DNA of 64,000 nt from Fragum whitleyi (GCA_948146395.1 OX411549.1:36726693-36790692), one strand, 5' to 3'. Positions 13,101-27,531 are shown, numbered from the stretch's first letter. Translations and numbers: made by a program. Notes: generated from the sequence alone by a model not told the origin.

Positions 13101-13139
13101 CAGCTTGCCTTGAATGAGAAGTTAAACGTAGCAATTTAG
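1014..13139 (+). CDS. EIF3F: Translation initiation factor eIF3 subunit f, 3' part (gene span, five exons)
   Basis: eIF3f is a non-catalytic MPN-domain subunit of the cytoplasmic eIF3 complex, which binds the 40S ribosome during initiation. Five exons, 1014-1151, 2983-3074, 4021-4157, 8224-8337 and 13059-13139, join with matching phases (GT-AG throughout). They give 186 residues plus one split codon before the stop. Family landmarks, in order: IHEYYSRE and NPIHLTVDT (MPN domain), the [11 protein letters not shown] segment, the helix [20 protein letters not shown], then [14 protein letters not shown], and the C-terminus [12 protein letters not shown] with ALNEKL. Human eIF3f has the same order. 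The N-terminal half and start codon lie left of the window. No other family I know fits. Odd: extra copies of three exons lie inside the introns, described separately. Confidence 0.93.
1263..1372 (+). pseudogene. Second copy of eIF3f exon a (open, 5'-eroded)
   Basis: This aligns with the 3' 110 nt of exon a and with its donor and the intron bases beyond (AG|GTAGG, then AAATGGGATTTCTTTT). The frame is still open: [11 protein letters not shown], then [11 protein letters not shown] and KMGMKAYV. The 5' part of the exon and the acceptor are not recognisable, so it probably cannot be spliced in as a normal internal exon. It lies in the eIF3f intron and is most simply a tandem duplicate. Confidence 0.8.
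1501..1609 (+). pseudogene. Third, decayed copy of eIF3f exon a
   Basis: Clear similarity to exon a runs through AAAATCCCATTCATCTCACT and GATACTACTCTAAGG. Frameshifts and an in-frame stop break the frame, and the donor GT has become ATGTGG. The stretch just upstream (TTGTCCCTAGACAACCATTC) resembles that upstream of copy 2 more than that of exon a, so copies 2 and 3 probably arose from one another. Confidence 0.75.
1939..2224 (+). mobile_element. Complete tRNA-derived SINE with target-site duplication
   Basis: The tRNA-like head (1939-2023) has an A box TAGCGCAGTTGG and a B box GGTTCGATCCC. The body (2040-2205) contains the block GGAAGTACTGGTGTGAGAAA and the conserved tail GATATAACTGAAAGATTGTT, then an A-rich end. 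An 11-bp direct repeat ATGGCATATGA flanks it (1928-1938 and 2225-2235), which proves insertion. The body resembles the molluscan V-SINE/RUDI group from memory. The tRNA-like part should not be called a functional tRNA gene. Confidence 0.88.
2225..2510. other. Intron with a decayed AGATCAGCCTGCA-type repeat
   Basis: Around 2400-2510 are fragments (GACAGAGATCAGCCTGCATA) of the TTAA-flanked MITE family whose better copy follows at 2511. Nothing else is recognisable. Confidence 0.5.
2511..2906 (+). mobile_element. TTAA-flanked MITE (piggyBac-like) with an internal 156-bp tandem duplication
   Basis: TTAA stands at both ends (2511-2514 and 2903-2906), followed by ACCCTTG and preceded by CAAGGG. 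The interior holds GACAAAGATCAGCCTGC and TGTGCAGTCTGATCTTAGTC, shared with the copies at 27612 and 49931. A 156-bp segment starting TTTGTGCAGTCTGATC is present twice, at about 2582 and 2738, with no difference seen. The 125-codon open frame across it reads this repeat and is not a gene. It lies in the eIF3f intron 76 bp before exon b. Confidence 0.8.
2983..3074 (+). CDS. EIF3F: eIF3f exon b
   Basis: The acceptor is TGCTTTTTCCAG and the donor GGAG|GTTTGT. The exon reads [20 protein letters not shown], then [10 protein letters not shown], the part of eIF3f that follows the MPN core. The 92 nt (1 + 90 + 1) connect exactly with exons a and c. No duplicate of this exon was seen. Confidence 0.92.
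3195..3358. mobile_element. AAGGTAGTGGA-type MITE, copy 1
   Basis: The ends are inverted (TAAGGTAGTGGACC against TCCTCTACCTTAAGG). The centre is a foldback (GTTAACTGAGGTTTCCTA against TAGGAAACCTCAGTCAAC). The same family recurs at 5455, 14124, 60775 and 61089. Confidence 0.75.
3359..4020. other. eIF3f intron with decayed repeat ends
   Basis: The motif TGTTTCACAAACACATCTTG occurs at about 3640 and a near copy at about 3695. It is the right end of the GGGGGCATA element class seen whole at 9121 and 59911. Nothing else is recognisable before the exon c acceptor. Confidence 0.5.
4021..4157 (+). CDS. EIF3F: eIF3f exon c (helical linker; parent of the tandem array)
   Basis: The acceptor is AATTTTACACAG and the donor CTG|GTGAGT. 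The exon reads [20 protein letters not shown], then LTQ, then [20 protein letters not shown] and NVL. It matches the eIF3f region between the YxxERIG motif and the GRFL motif. The 137 nt (2 + 135) join exon b and exon d in phase. Its last 69 nt and donor are repeated twelve more times immediately downstream. Confidence 0.93.
4158..5400 (+). repeat. Twelve tandem copies of the 3' half of eIF3f exon c, each with its donor
   Basis: Each unit is a 69-nt block homologous to the codons [20 protein letters not shown] plus NVL, followed by a 32-34 nt linker starting GTGAGTTA. Donor-type GTs stand at 4158 (real exon), 4261, 4364, 4467, 4570, 4673, 4774, 4877, 4980, 5083, 5185, 5286 and 5389, giving periods of 101-103 nt. 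All twelve extra 69-nt blocks lack stops and indels; length changes are confined to linkers. Twelve of the thirteen donors are GTGAGT and one is GTCAGT. Units starting in the second half of the array partly repeat the order of earlier ones (units 5, 9 and 12 share GGGCTG and TATTTTGAG), so the array grew in blocks. The 103-nt period is not a multiple of three, so reading through linkers shifts frame. Confidence 0.92.
5455..5600. mobile_element. AAGGTAGTGGA-type MITE, decayed copy
   Basis: It shares GGAACTTTAACAGTGTTAA, GGTTTCCTAAAGAT and a terminal CATTACCTTAAC with the family. The inverted structure is eroded. Confidence 0.55.
5601..6660. other. eIF3f intron: MITE fragment, hairpin, then unremarkable sequence
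   Basis: 5640-5735 is a truncated TTAA-type MITE (TGCAGGCTTATCTTAGTCTT to GAGAAGGGTTAAG). 5812-5890 is a hairpin around GGTACTCATTGGAATCGTC, a family also seen near 30420. From 5900 to 6660 I see no feature. Confidence 0.5.
6676..7275 (-). repeat. Tandem array, about 155-bp unit, four copies
   Basis: ATAATAGCTAGGATCATGAA recurs near 6679, 6834, 6989 and 7143. Each unit also has GGTGTATAGATCTCAC, CCATAACTCTACCT and TTTGAGTTATTGCCC. A single degenerate unit of the same family, inverted, is at about 34130-34270. The 111-codon minus-strand frame here is a repeat reading. Confidence 0.85.
7276..8223. other. eIF3f intron with SINE pieces
   Basis: Pieces of the V-SINE-like body occur at about 7530-7617 (GATATAACTGAAAGACTGTT), 7640-7740 and 7770-7880 (GACCAATGGGTTGATGATGG). 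No exon is evident before exon d. Confidence 0.55.
8224..8337 (+). CDS. EIF3F: eIF3f exon d
   Basis: The acceptor is AATTTCTTTCCAG and the donor ATGAAG|GTAAAT. The exon encodes 38 codons in phase 0: [20 protein letters not shown], then [18 protein letters not shown]. It corresponds to the conserved GRFLMxLVNQxP and FExMLNSN segments of eIF3f. Confidence 0.93.
8393..8888 (-). mobile_element. Pearl/Helentron-like element, decayed, with nested GGGGCATATTG element
   Basis: It starts TTAGCTTTGCTGTTTTCAG and ends near GGCAGTACTCTTG, like the element at 18830-19105 (TAGCTCTGCTGTTTTCGG to GCGGTGCTCTTG). About 8565-8815 is a nested remnant of the class with TTGGGGCATATTGTTTAATC. Confidence 0.5.
9121..9416 (-). 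mobile_element. GGGGGCATA-class element
   Basis: It runs from TTTTATGCCCCGTATCAAGA to CACAAACACATCTTGTTTTA and includes a CTGTCTGTCTGTCCGTCTG stretch and AAGGTCATGTGACAAGGTCA. It is closely related to the copy at 59911-60186. Confidence 0.7.
9842..10443 (+). mobile_element. Pearl/Helentron-like element with about 145-bp internal repeats
   Basis: It begins AAACAAGAGAACCATTATGA and ends in a hairpin plus GGTGAGCTGAAAAA. Internal degenerate repeats carry TTCATCCTTGTGACTTGC and GTGTAAACAAGAAAA. It is the same family as the elements at 28073 and 39599. Confidence 0.7.
10473..10642. mobile_element. MITE with roughly 60-bp inverted repeats
   Basis: ATGAGTGTCATTTTCACTGC, GTTTATTGGGGTATAGAGTG and CAATTGCC on the left are mirrored by GGCAATTGCACTTTATATCC, CAATAAACGCAGTAAAAAAG and ACACTCGTCCC on the right. 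The central loop is about 45 nt. Confidence 0.75.
10643..11300. other. Uncharacterised segment bounded by a short inverted repeat
   Basis: TATAATTGCAATCC (about 10637) and GGATTGCAATTATA (about 11218) face each other, enclosing about 570 nt that match no other repeat in the window and have no open frame. It may be a single-copy TIR element. It ends just before the decoy terminal exon. Confidence 0.4.
11306..11401 (+). pseudogene. Decoy or alternative terminal exon of eIF3f
   Basis: It follows a good acceptor (TTTATTCATCTTCAG). The first nine codons, ELLMVVYLA, match the true last exon (DLLMVVYLA), in phase 0 with exon d. After that it diverges into [20 protein letters not shown] and stops at 11399-11401. 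The divergent tail overlaps a small inverted repeat (GTAACTACAACTT at 11361 against AAGCTATAGTTAC), also seen near 34650, so a hairpin insertion probably truncated a duplicated exon. Splicing to it would replace the eIF3f C-terminus. Confidence 0.65.
11445..13020 (+). mobile_element. TTAA-flanked MITE interrupted by a pearl-like element
   Basis: TTAA at 11445-11448 and 13017-13020 flanks the same sequence as the uninterrupted copy at 15341-15572: TTTGGACCTGTCCAAATTCA, then the hairpin AGAAGAAATTGCTT / AAGCAATTTCTTCT on the left, and AAAAAGCAGGGATTAAACAG on the right. The foreign 1.34 kb at 11606-12949 splits it within the T-run of the hairpin. Confidence 0.8.
11606..12949 (-). mobile_element. 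Pearl/Helentron-like element with seven roughly 176-bp repeats
   Basis: It starts AGCTCGACTATTCGAAGAAT after a T-run and ends GACAGCTCTTG before TTTCAC. Reversed, this is CAAGAGCTG to AGTCGAGCT, the same end pattern as its relatives. The array at about 11690-12880 has units with GCTATTGCTTTGAAACTTTG spaced about 176 nt apart. The open frames at 11856-12128 and 12274-12684 are periodic readings of the array. Confidence 0.75.
13059..13139 (+). CDS. EIF3F: eIF3f terminal exon e
   Basis: The acceptor is TATTTTGCTTTCAG. The exon reads [20 protein letters not shown], then KLNVAI and the TAG stop at 13137-13139. This is the family C-terminus (DLLMVTYLANLTQSQxALNEKL in vertebrates, from memory). It starts in phase 0 with exon d. 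No strong AATAAA follows closely; an ATTAAA lies near 13322. Confidence 0.93.
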   Translation, partial: DLLMVVYLANLTRTQLALNEKLNVAI

Positions 13140-13413
13140 TGTGTGACAATACAGACATATTTTAGCAGTCATTTTGGAAGTTAACACAATTACGGATATA
13201 ACTACTTTATGCCATGAAGTGCTACACTTGGGACAACATAAAACATCATGATCACCAGCCCATTATATTCCATTTATTTAAAAATGAAAGGAATGTGTGT
13301 AACTATTTATTTGAGCTAAAATTAAAATTTTTGAAAGCTCTTTATTGTAAGCTTTTGTTTATATGTACCTAACCTTCCCATAGGCATTTTTTAGTCAGGT
13401 TAATAGTATTTCT
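13140..13413. other. eIF3f 3' flank
   Basis: Probable 3' UTR. A weak ATTAAA is near 13322. No other feature was recognised. Confidence 0.4.
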
Positions 13414-13485
13414 ATGGCTCAGCGGGAAATAGTTGTAACTCCCTATATGTTTATAGGGAGTTACAACCGTTTCATGCTGAGCCAT
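13414..13485. repeat. ATGGCTCAG hairpin MITE
   Basis: ATGGCTCAGCGGGAAATAG pairs with the right arm ending CATGCTGAGCCAT, around TTGTAACTCCCTATA / TATAGGGAGTTACAA. The same hairpin recurs at 34405, 37615 and in the duplicated segment. Confidence 0.85.
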
Positions 13486-13489
13486 CGAT

Positions 13490-13640
13490 TTGACAAATCA
13501 GCCCTGCATTCAGGATACAGAAATGTTTACCAATGTTTTGAAATGGACCCCCACTTTGCATGTCAGTTAGCATACAAAGCAGGGTACAATTTCTTTATAT
13601 ACCTTGAACAAACATATGAGCCTGTGCATGACATTTCCAA
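13490..13640. repeat. Fragment of the CAGCCCTGCATTCAGGAT repeat
   Basis: CAGCCCTGCATTCAGGATAC and CAAAGCAGGGTACAATT resemble the inner part of the palindromic MITE at 22294-22533 and pieces at 32760 and 50555. Confidence 0.5.
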
Positions 13641-13752
13641 CAATTTCATAGGTGCATTATGGTCATACACTGAGCAGCTTAGACAGCCACAAACTATAAT
13701 TATAAAGTTACCTGATGGTCTATGGATACTTTGAGATCTTATCTATCTACAA

Positions 13753-13927
13753 ATTTCATAGTGAAGACTCTGGTCAGACTGTGCGGATGCACAGACTGGT
13801 CAGAGTCTTTGCTTTGCGCTTATTTGAAATGTTGGAAATGTCAGTGAAGACTTTGGTTAGACTGTGCAGATGCACAGACTGGCCAGAGTCTTTGCTTTGC
13901 CCATTTTTGAAATTATTGGAAATGTAA
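13753..13927 (+). repeat. Two tandem units of about 88 bp containing a palindrome
   Basis: GACTCTGGTCAGACTGTGCG with its inverse GACTGGTCAGAGTC is followed by TTTGCTTTGC and TTGGAAATGT. The second unit starts at about 13844. A related palindrome is at about 31970. Confidence 0.75.
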
Positions 13928-14123
13928 GGCACAGACTAATTTTCATCTTGAATACAGGAAATTTGATAATGACCATGTTTAAAAAAGAAGTGAGGTCAGT
14001 ATGAATAAAATAGAACATGATCGCGCTAAAAAACTAACTACATACATGTATTGAACAAAGTGCTTAACGTGAGCACTTATGATTTGTCACAGTCTGTCTG
14101 TGCATCCATTTACATTTTCTTAA

Positions 14124-15305
14124 GGTAGTCGACCTGCAATAGTTCTGCAATATTTAAGAAATAATGAACTTTAGCAGTGTAACCTGAGGCTTCCAAATGA
14201 TTTCATAAGAAATCTCGGTCAACATTGTGAAGGATCATGAGTTCCTTAATGTTGTGGACAGGGTTGGCAATCGACCGGTCGATTGGAGTATTGACCAGAC
14301 CGGTGGTCAATACTGGTTTTAACCGGTCAATACTGGTCAATACCGGTCAATACTGGTCGATTGGTGGTTGATTGGTTAATTCATATAACCATCCCCCTAC
14401 GATCATGCCATTATGTGCCATATTCTTGTATTATGATAAAACAGACTAAAGCAACATTAATTAGTGATGTAGTAAAGGTAATAATAGTTAACAAGTTATT
14501 CAATTTTGAAACACCAAAAGCAATCTGGTCTATACAGTGGTCGATTGGTGGTCAATTGGTCTTTTGAAGTCATTATAAGGTATTTCCTTAGATAATACAA
14601 ATATAGTTTCTGTACTTTATTCTATTCATGGCTAACTTAATAACCATACTGTAAAAGAAATGATGAAGTTATGATGAGTAATAGATAGACTTGTACAGTC
14701 ATTCAAGGGCCAAAATATTTTTCTATAAACTGTATTTGGATCTCTCAGGGACCAATACGTTATACTAATTGAGTCTTGACTGGCCTAATGATTGCATTGG
14801 TTGTGTTTTAGACTCTTAGTTTTATCAATACACAATTATTGGCTATGGAAATGATAGTAATTGTGCTTGACATCTGATTGCAATTTGTAATGTGTTACAG
14901 TGTGTTTCCAATTTGATAAGTGTGAAAGTCTGGTCAGTTAAGTTACCTTTGCCAGTTCATGATTTCTATTAAGAGTGACATAATAGCCTTTACAATGACC
15001 ATGGCCAGCATATTGATAAACCAGTTTATCTGTATATATACAGTTCATACATTATATACACTTTATTTCATACTTTAATAAACACTAAATAGACAACTTA
15101 ATCTCCCTCAGCCAACTAAAATATTCAATTAACCAGTATTGACCACCAGGTTTTTTGGTATTGACCAGTATTGACCGGTATTGACCACTTGAAGGAGTAT
15201 TGACCGGGGCGGTTTTAACCGGTTAAAACCACCCGGTTAAAACCGCCCCGGTCAATACTTGCCAACCCTGGTTGTGGAACTATTATAGGTCCAGCACCTT
15301 AACAT
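14124..15305. mobile_element. AAGGTAGTGGA-type MITE, split by a hAT-like element
   Basis: The left part (TTAAGGTAGTCGACCTGCAA to CATGAGTTCCTTAAT) and the right part (GGAACTATTATAGGTCCAGC, then ACCTTAA) are two ends of one MITE. The 1012-bp element at 14259-15270 sits between them. Confidence 0.75.
14259..15270. mobile_element. Non-autonomous hAT-like element (8-bp TSD)
   Basis: The termini are CAGGGTTGGCAA and TTGCCAACCCTG. The 8-bp direct repeat GTTGTGGA (14251-14258 and 15271-15278) flanks it exactly. Subterminal regions repeat CCGGTCAATACTGG and GGTTTTAACCGG many times in both orientations. No transposase frame was seen. TIR form and TSD length are typical of hAT. Confidence 0.85.
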
Positions 15306-15340
15306 CTGTAATAACACTAATGGGCCAATCAGACACACTT

Positions 15341-15572
15341 TTAACCCTTTCCATATTTACAAAATTTTGGACCTGTCCAAATTCAAAGGTTTTGCAGACG
15401 AAAATTTAAAACGGATTTAATTTGAAAAAAAAGAAACATTCAGTAGGGTAGAAAATAGTGTGGACAAAGAAGAAATTGCTTGTCAAAAGCAATTTCTTCT
15501 TTTTTCACAATGTTTTCTCAATCATAAAATCACAGGCACGTAAAAAGCAGGGATTAAACAGCAAAGGGTTAA
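15341..15572 (+). mobile_element. TTAA-flanked MITE, uninterrupted copy
   Basis: It runs from TTAACCCTTTCC to GCAAAGGGTTAA. It contains TTTGGACCTGTCCAAATTCA, the AGAAGAAATTGCTT hairpin and the AAAAAGCAGGGATTAAACAG right part. It is the empty-site reference for the interrupted copies at 11445 and 61623. The TTAA target and CCCTT ends fit piggyBac-type MITEs. Confidence 0.8.
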
Positions 15573-15664
15573 GGGATGTTTTAAGCTCCAATAAGAGGAA
15601 TTCAAAATTATTAGGACAGTTTCTTCCTTTGATTAGTAATTGTGTCACTAAAAGTTTATTTGGG

Positions 15665-15910
15665 TAGATAGCTGCAGTCAAAGCACAGTTAGTAGCATGT
15701 CACTCAGTCTATCATTCAAAAGGTCCTGGGCTTCCAGACTATTTGTCTCCCACCTATGGGATGAGAATCATAGACCTATGTAGGATAGCAGCTTGAGGCT
15801 AGGCAAGAATGTAAAGAAAGTTCTGGTGAGAGAATATAAGGAACCTATTGTTAGGTGCTACAATGTGACAAAGATTGTTAAAAGCAGCATAAAAAACAAT
15901 TCAATTTAAA
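15665..15910 (+). mobile_element. Decayed SINE
   Basis: It has the family body (GGATGAGAATCATAGACCTA-like block, GGATAGCAGCTTGAGGCTAG, TTGTTAGGTGCTAC). The eroded tRNA-like head still shows AGTTAGTAGCATGTC. No clear TSD. Confidence 0.65.
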
Positions 15911-16458
15911 CAAAATCTTTCAATAGATATTTGCAACCCGTATAAACAAATAATTTGGCTGGCAACTGCTGGAAAGGGTAGTTAAGATAATGTTATTTTT
16001 GCACTCTTAATGGCAAATTCTTGCTTTACACATAGATTTTGAACACAGTACTGTCTGATCTTGGCTTATTAAGCCTACCTTATTATTGGAACAATTGACC
16101 TAGACTGGATAATTGTCCCAAAAACTGGCAAATTTTGAAAAACAATTTTAATTCTGTAGGAAAACAGCTACTGAGAGTTTCATGCTATAAAAGCTCTGCA
16201 TCAGCACAAATATTAACCATACTCCTGTTGAATTTGAATAGTGTTTCAAACAAAAAAATTTAGGCATGATAACCAATCTATCTCAACTCTTTTCCTAATT
16301 AATAATGAAGAAAGCAGATAGTGTATGCTAAGATCAGATTGCACATCTATGCAGTCTGATCTTAGTCTATAATTTCTGCAAAAATGCAGCGGAAACATGC
16401 CGTGAATAGTATGAGAAGGGTTAAGATGCAAGGATTTGAACAGTCTATCGTCATTTCT
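15911..16458. other. eIF3f-SelO intergenic region and SelO 3' flank
   Basis: A TTAA-type MITE fragment lies at about 16325-16425 (GATCAGATTGCACATCTATG to GAGAAGGGTTAAG). Nothing else was recognised. Confidence 0.5.
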
Positions 16459-23403
<6,945 letters not shown>

Positions 23404-23932
23404 AAGAGTAATCTCCCTTCTTGGGTTTTTCCCTTTTAGTCTGGATTATCTTTCCAAAATTAGACTGGATAGTTAACATCATTGCACATTAATCATTCTT
23501 GGAACATTAGGGCCACTTTTCAATTTGAAAGAGGAAAATTAGAAAAATAACAACAACGAAAAAAAAACACTAAAATGATCGAGAAATGATTATTCTTTCA
23601 AATAACTGAGAATTTCATTGTGCAAAGCTATCTTGAAATCCATCCTGATATGGCAAATAAATAAGGATAAATTCTGCTAGAAAAGGTAGGGGCAACACAG
23701 TGATTGGCATTCCAATTTTTTTTATAAAGGACTCTCTAAAAAGTCACTTTTTACTATGTATGGAAATACACCTTACCTATAAAATCCATGTTCCTTTAAC
23801 AGAAGGAATGTCATAAAAGTTTTTGTGAGGTTCAGAATGAATTTATGCAGTGGTTTTGAGCAAAAGAATTTTTAAGAAAAAATGTGCAGATGGAGAGCTA
23901 ATTGCTATATGTACATAAATGCACAATTACAC
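23404..23932. other. SelO 5' flank
   Basis: No TATA box or other element could be called with confidence. AT-rich, no repeats recognised. Confidence 0.4.
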
Positions 23933-23937
23933 AATGC

Positions 23938-24280
23938 CAGGGTATGTGCTAGCTTTTCAATTTCAGGAGTCATTGATCCCTTGACCATAAAATTTAGGGG
24001 GTCAAACCTTATTTTTAAGGGTCTAAAAGTGTGCAAACCAATATACATCATCAGTTTAACAGTTCTAAATGATCTACATAAATGAATCAATTTTATCAAT
24101 AAAGTGTCCCATGACACTTTATTATTTATGTTGACTCATTTAAATAGATCCTTTATAATAAAGCGAAGAAAATAAAAGGCTAAAATGACCCAATACAGGA
24201 AATTTTTGAGGGTCAAAATTGAATAATTGGGAGGGGGGGGGGGGTCAAAACCCTGGTTTAAGGGTCAAAAACAAACCCTG
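23938..24280. mobile_element. CAGGGT-TIR element with 5-bp TSD (hAT5-like)
   Basis: The ends are CAGGGTATGTGCTAGC and AAAAACAAACCCTG. AATGC is duplicated at 23933-23937 and 24281-24285. The interior has GTCATTGATCCC and GGGTCAAAACCCTGG. It is related to 18331-18688. Confidence 0.78.
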
Positions 24281-24369
24281 AATGCAATGATGATGACAAC
24301 AGCCTGTTGAGCCAGAAACCAAGGATAATGATGCTAAGCAGGGTTTAACACTAGCTTTAGTGTCACAGG

Positions 24370-25580
24370 AGTCTGTTGCACAGGGGAATGTCCCGCTGAT
24401 TTTTTAAAAATATATATATGATGATATATTTTTAAACAAGAGGCCCAAGAGGGCCTGTATCGCTCCACTGGCTTTAAAATCTTTAGACTTTCATTAAATA
24501 AAGCTTACTTTAAATGAATACATTAACACTCCAAAATCTCCTAAGACCTATTTAGTAATGATTAAATGGTTCTGGTCCATATTGCGCCAAAATACTCAAT
24601 CACAATGAACCTGCAACCCTTGACCAATCTCATTAAAACATAAGGTTCAAAAGATGTCGTTCAAAGATTTCTGGCTTAAAATAGCCCCCACCTGACATGC
24701 CCATATTTATGGACCAAACAAAATTTTTTTAACAATTTAAGTAAATAGTCACCCAGAAACATTCTGGTAAAGTTTCATTGAAATTGGCTGAGTGGTTCTG
24801 GAGGAGATATCGTTCAAAGATATTTGCCTTAATATAAGCTCCGCCCTGCCACGCCCAAATTTATAGGCCTATCAAAATTTAGCAAATAATTTTTGAAAAG
24901 AGACACTCAAGGAACAAAGTCAATTTTTGAAAAGAGACACTCAAGTTCCATTGAAATCAGCTAAGTGGTTCAGGAGAAAATGTCATTTGAAAATTTCGGG
25001 CTCAAAATAGGCCCCGCCCTGCACGCCCATATTTTTAGTCCAGTTAAAATTTCTTGAACAATTTAAGTAAAGGGTCATCAAAGGAACATTCTGTTAAAGT
25101 TTCATTGAAATCGGCCCAGTGGTTCAGGAGGAGATGTCGTTTAAAGATTTTGGGCTCAAAATAGCCCCACCCTGCCACACCCATATTTATGGACCTATCA
25201 AAATTTCTTGAACAATTTAAGTGAAGGGTCTCCCAAGGAACATTCTGATAAAGTTTCATTGAAATCGGCCCAGTAGTTCAGGAGGAGATGTCGTTCAAAG
25301 ATTTCGGGCTCAAAATAAGCCCCGCTCTGCCACGCCCATATTTATGGGCTAATCAAAATTTCATGAACAATTTTAGTTAAGGGTCACCCAAGGAACATAC
25401 ATGCCAAGTTTCATTGATATCGGCCCATTGGTTTTGGAGGAGAAGATGTTTAAAGAAAAAGTTTTCGCACGGATGGACGCACAGACGCACGCACTGCGGA
25501 CACTCCGCTATGACAATAGCTTGCTGGCCTTCGGCCAGTGGAGCTAAAAATCAGCGGGACATTCCCCTGTGGTCTGTTAG
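24370..25580. repeat. Hairpin repeat split at its centre by a pearl-like element
   Basis: ACAGGGGAATGTCCCGCTGA on the left (about 24380) is the inverse of TCAGCGGGACATTCCCCTGT on the right (25551-25570). The element at 24434-25550 and an AT-rich stretch lie between the arms. Confidence 0.7.
24434..25550 (+). mobile_element. Pearl/Helentron-like element with roughly 150-bp degenerate repeats
   Basis: It begins AAACAAGAGGCCCAAGAGGG and ends CTTCGGCCAGTGGAGCTAAA. The start and end contain the inverted pair CTCCACTGGC / GCCAGTGGAG. Internal units repeat AAGTTTCATTGAAATCGGCC and GATTTCGGGCTCAAAATA about six times. Confidence 0.75.
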
Positions 25581-25870
25581 ACTTTCACCTAAGTTATATT
25601 GGGAAAAACACCGTGAAAAGAAGAAATAACTAGTCAACTTATCCACAAGTTTTTCCCAAAATATGGATATGTTTTCTCACATCAACTTGTACATGAAAGC
25701 AAAATTTAATGTTATATAGATCTACAACAACTTTTGTAGTTACCAGATCTAACAATTTGACAAACATGCAAGTGTTGAGAATGTAACTACCCTGTTAGTT
25801 TATTTTTGTCGAAATATGTATGCTCATGTGATCAAGTGAGTTTAATGAAATCTAAACTGGCAAAATACAT

Positions 25871-26607
25871 GAACAAGAGGACCATGATCATGGATGGTCC
25901 TAGATCACTCACCTGTGTCTCCTTGACCCCTGGGACATCACATTAATTAAATAGGCAGATGTCAAAAGGGAGATAATTTCTACCTAAGATCAATACCATG
26001 GAATGTTTTCAGCCCAGAGCAAGACAGACATACCTTTAAGCTCTTTGATTCTATGTAAAACGGGATGCACCCTGGTTAAGCCCAAATGTGACCCCAGGAT
26101 CTTAATATGAACAAACTTGGTAGAGGCCCACTAGGTGATGCTTCATACCAAATATGACAGCTGTCTGCCATCTTGTTTCAGAGAAGATTTTTGCTCTTTG
26201 ATTCTATGTAAAAAGGGTTGCGCCCCGGGAGCCCAAATATGATCCCAGGGTCTTGATATTAACAAATTTGGTAGAGGTCGACTAGATGATGCTACATATC
26301 AAATATGAAGGCTGTCTGCCTTCTGCCTTTAGAAAAGAAGATTTTTGAAGACTTTCCTATTTTCACCCTTTTTGTTAAGGGTAAAGGGAAAATTAAGGGT
26401 GGATTTCATTTATTTGAACAACTTTGGTAGAGCTTGAACCAAGGAACATCCCTGCCACGTTTCATCAAGATTGGCCCACTGGTTTTGGAGGAGAAGATGT
26501 TTAAAGAAATTGTGGACGACGGATGACGCAATACAGACAACACACGACGGACATTGTACGATCACAATAGCTCACCTTGAGCACTTTGTGCTCAAATGAG
26601 CTAAAAA
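25871..26607 (+). mobile_element. Pearl/Helentron-like element
   Basis: It begins GAACAAGAGGACCATGATCA and ends AAATGAGCTAAAAA after a hairpin (CTCACCTTGAGCA / TGCTCAAATGAG). Internal repeats of TGCTCTTTGATTCTATGTAA. Confidence 0.7.
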
Positions 26608-26749
26608 TAAGGAGTCTCAGACTCCCTTAAGTGTCAAGACCCTGTTTAGGGTATGAGACATTTATCTAGGGTGAGCCAAATCTGCAGGTGGGCGCGCCAT
26701 TGACAACACAATATGTTTATAGAGTAGTTTGAAGATTTATGGGATCTCT

Positions 26750-26890
26750 CACGAGATTTTGTTTGAGACAAGCTGATCTTAAGCTAGTCTAGAATAGAAA
26801 TGTTATTAAGCCAGCCTTGGCGAGCTTAATATACTTCTAGACTAGGTAAAGATCAGCTTGTCTAAAACAAAATCAAGTAATGGATTCTAT
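26750..26890. mobile_element. MITE with GAGACAAGCTGATCTTA inverted ends
   Basis: GTTTGAGACAAGCTGATCTT faces AAGATCAGCTTGTCTAAAAC, with TATTAAGCCAGCC at the centre. A second copy is at 35575-35720. Confidence 0.75.
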
Positions 26891-27189
26891 TTCTCATATA
26901 AACAACAGTTTCATACATTGAAACCCATCCTTTGAACGCTCAGATGATAAAAATACAGTGATAACATGTGTTTAAATGATGTCATGATGACGTCATTTGG
27001 AATGGGATCCTACACTTGTGTGAAACAAGGATATCTCTCATGACTGTTCCATTCAGAGCATCACTCGGTCATTTCAGTAAACTGCAACAGACCTCGGATG
27101 TATGTAAGGTGGATGGGTATGTAACAAAACTGTGCATTTTGTTAGGCGGAAACAGTGAAAGAATAACTAGCACTATAGATTTTTATCTT

Positions 27190-27275
27190 TTACAGTAAAT
27201 AACGGCTGCAAAATCTTAATTTTTGAGAGTGACAAATCATTCTCAAAATGAGATTTTGCAGCCATTATTTAAGAT
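27190..27275. repeat. Hairpin near the left end of the duplicated segment
   Basis: AAATAACGGCTGCAAAATCT pairs with AGATTTTGCAGCCATTATTT. It is repeated at about 38717-38800. Confidence 0.75.
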
Positions 27276-27288
27276 TCTTGGTTTCACG

Positions 27289-27531
27289 TCAGTGACTTAA
27301 TCGAGAAGTGTGGCGACGTCGAATGTTTTCATTCACAGTATCGAGAGCTAACGCCATTTTAACTGACGTCATCAAATTTTTCCAAGGTTTTCCCGTATTT
27401 TTTAAAAATAGTCTGTTTATGTACATCTGAGATTGATCGTGAGATTGGCCGAGTGGTGTTCCGAATGATGACTGTTCGTTATGGAAGATGAGGGGAGCTA
27501 TGAGAGAAAATGAGAAGAATATGATTTTCAC
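27289..27531 (-). other. Unassigned 80-codon open frame, duplicated at 38815-39057
   Basis: The frame starts MKIIFFSFSLIAPLIFHNEQ and ends RRRHTSRLSH. Both copies are open and differ by one residue (Q/R), which the recent duplication alone explains. A CRE-like TGACGTCA lies inside. I recognise no family and see no splice sites; probably not a gene. Confidence 0.15.
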
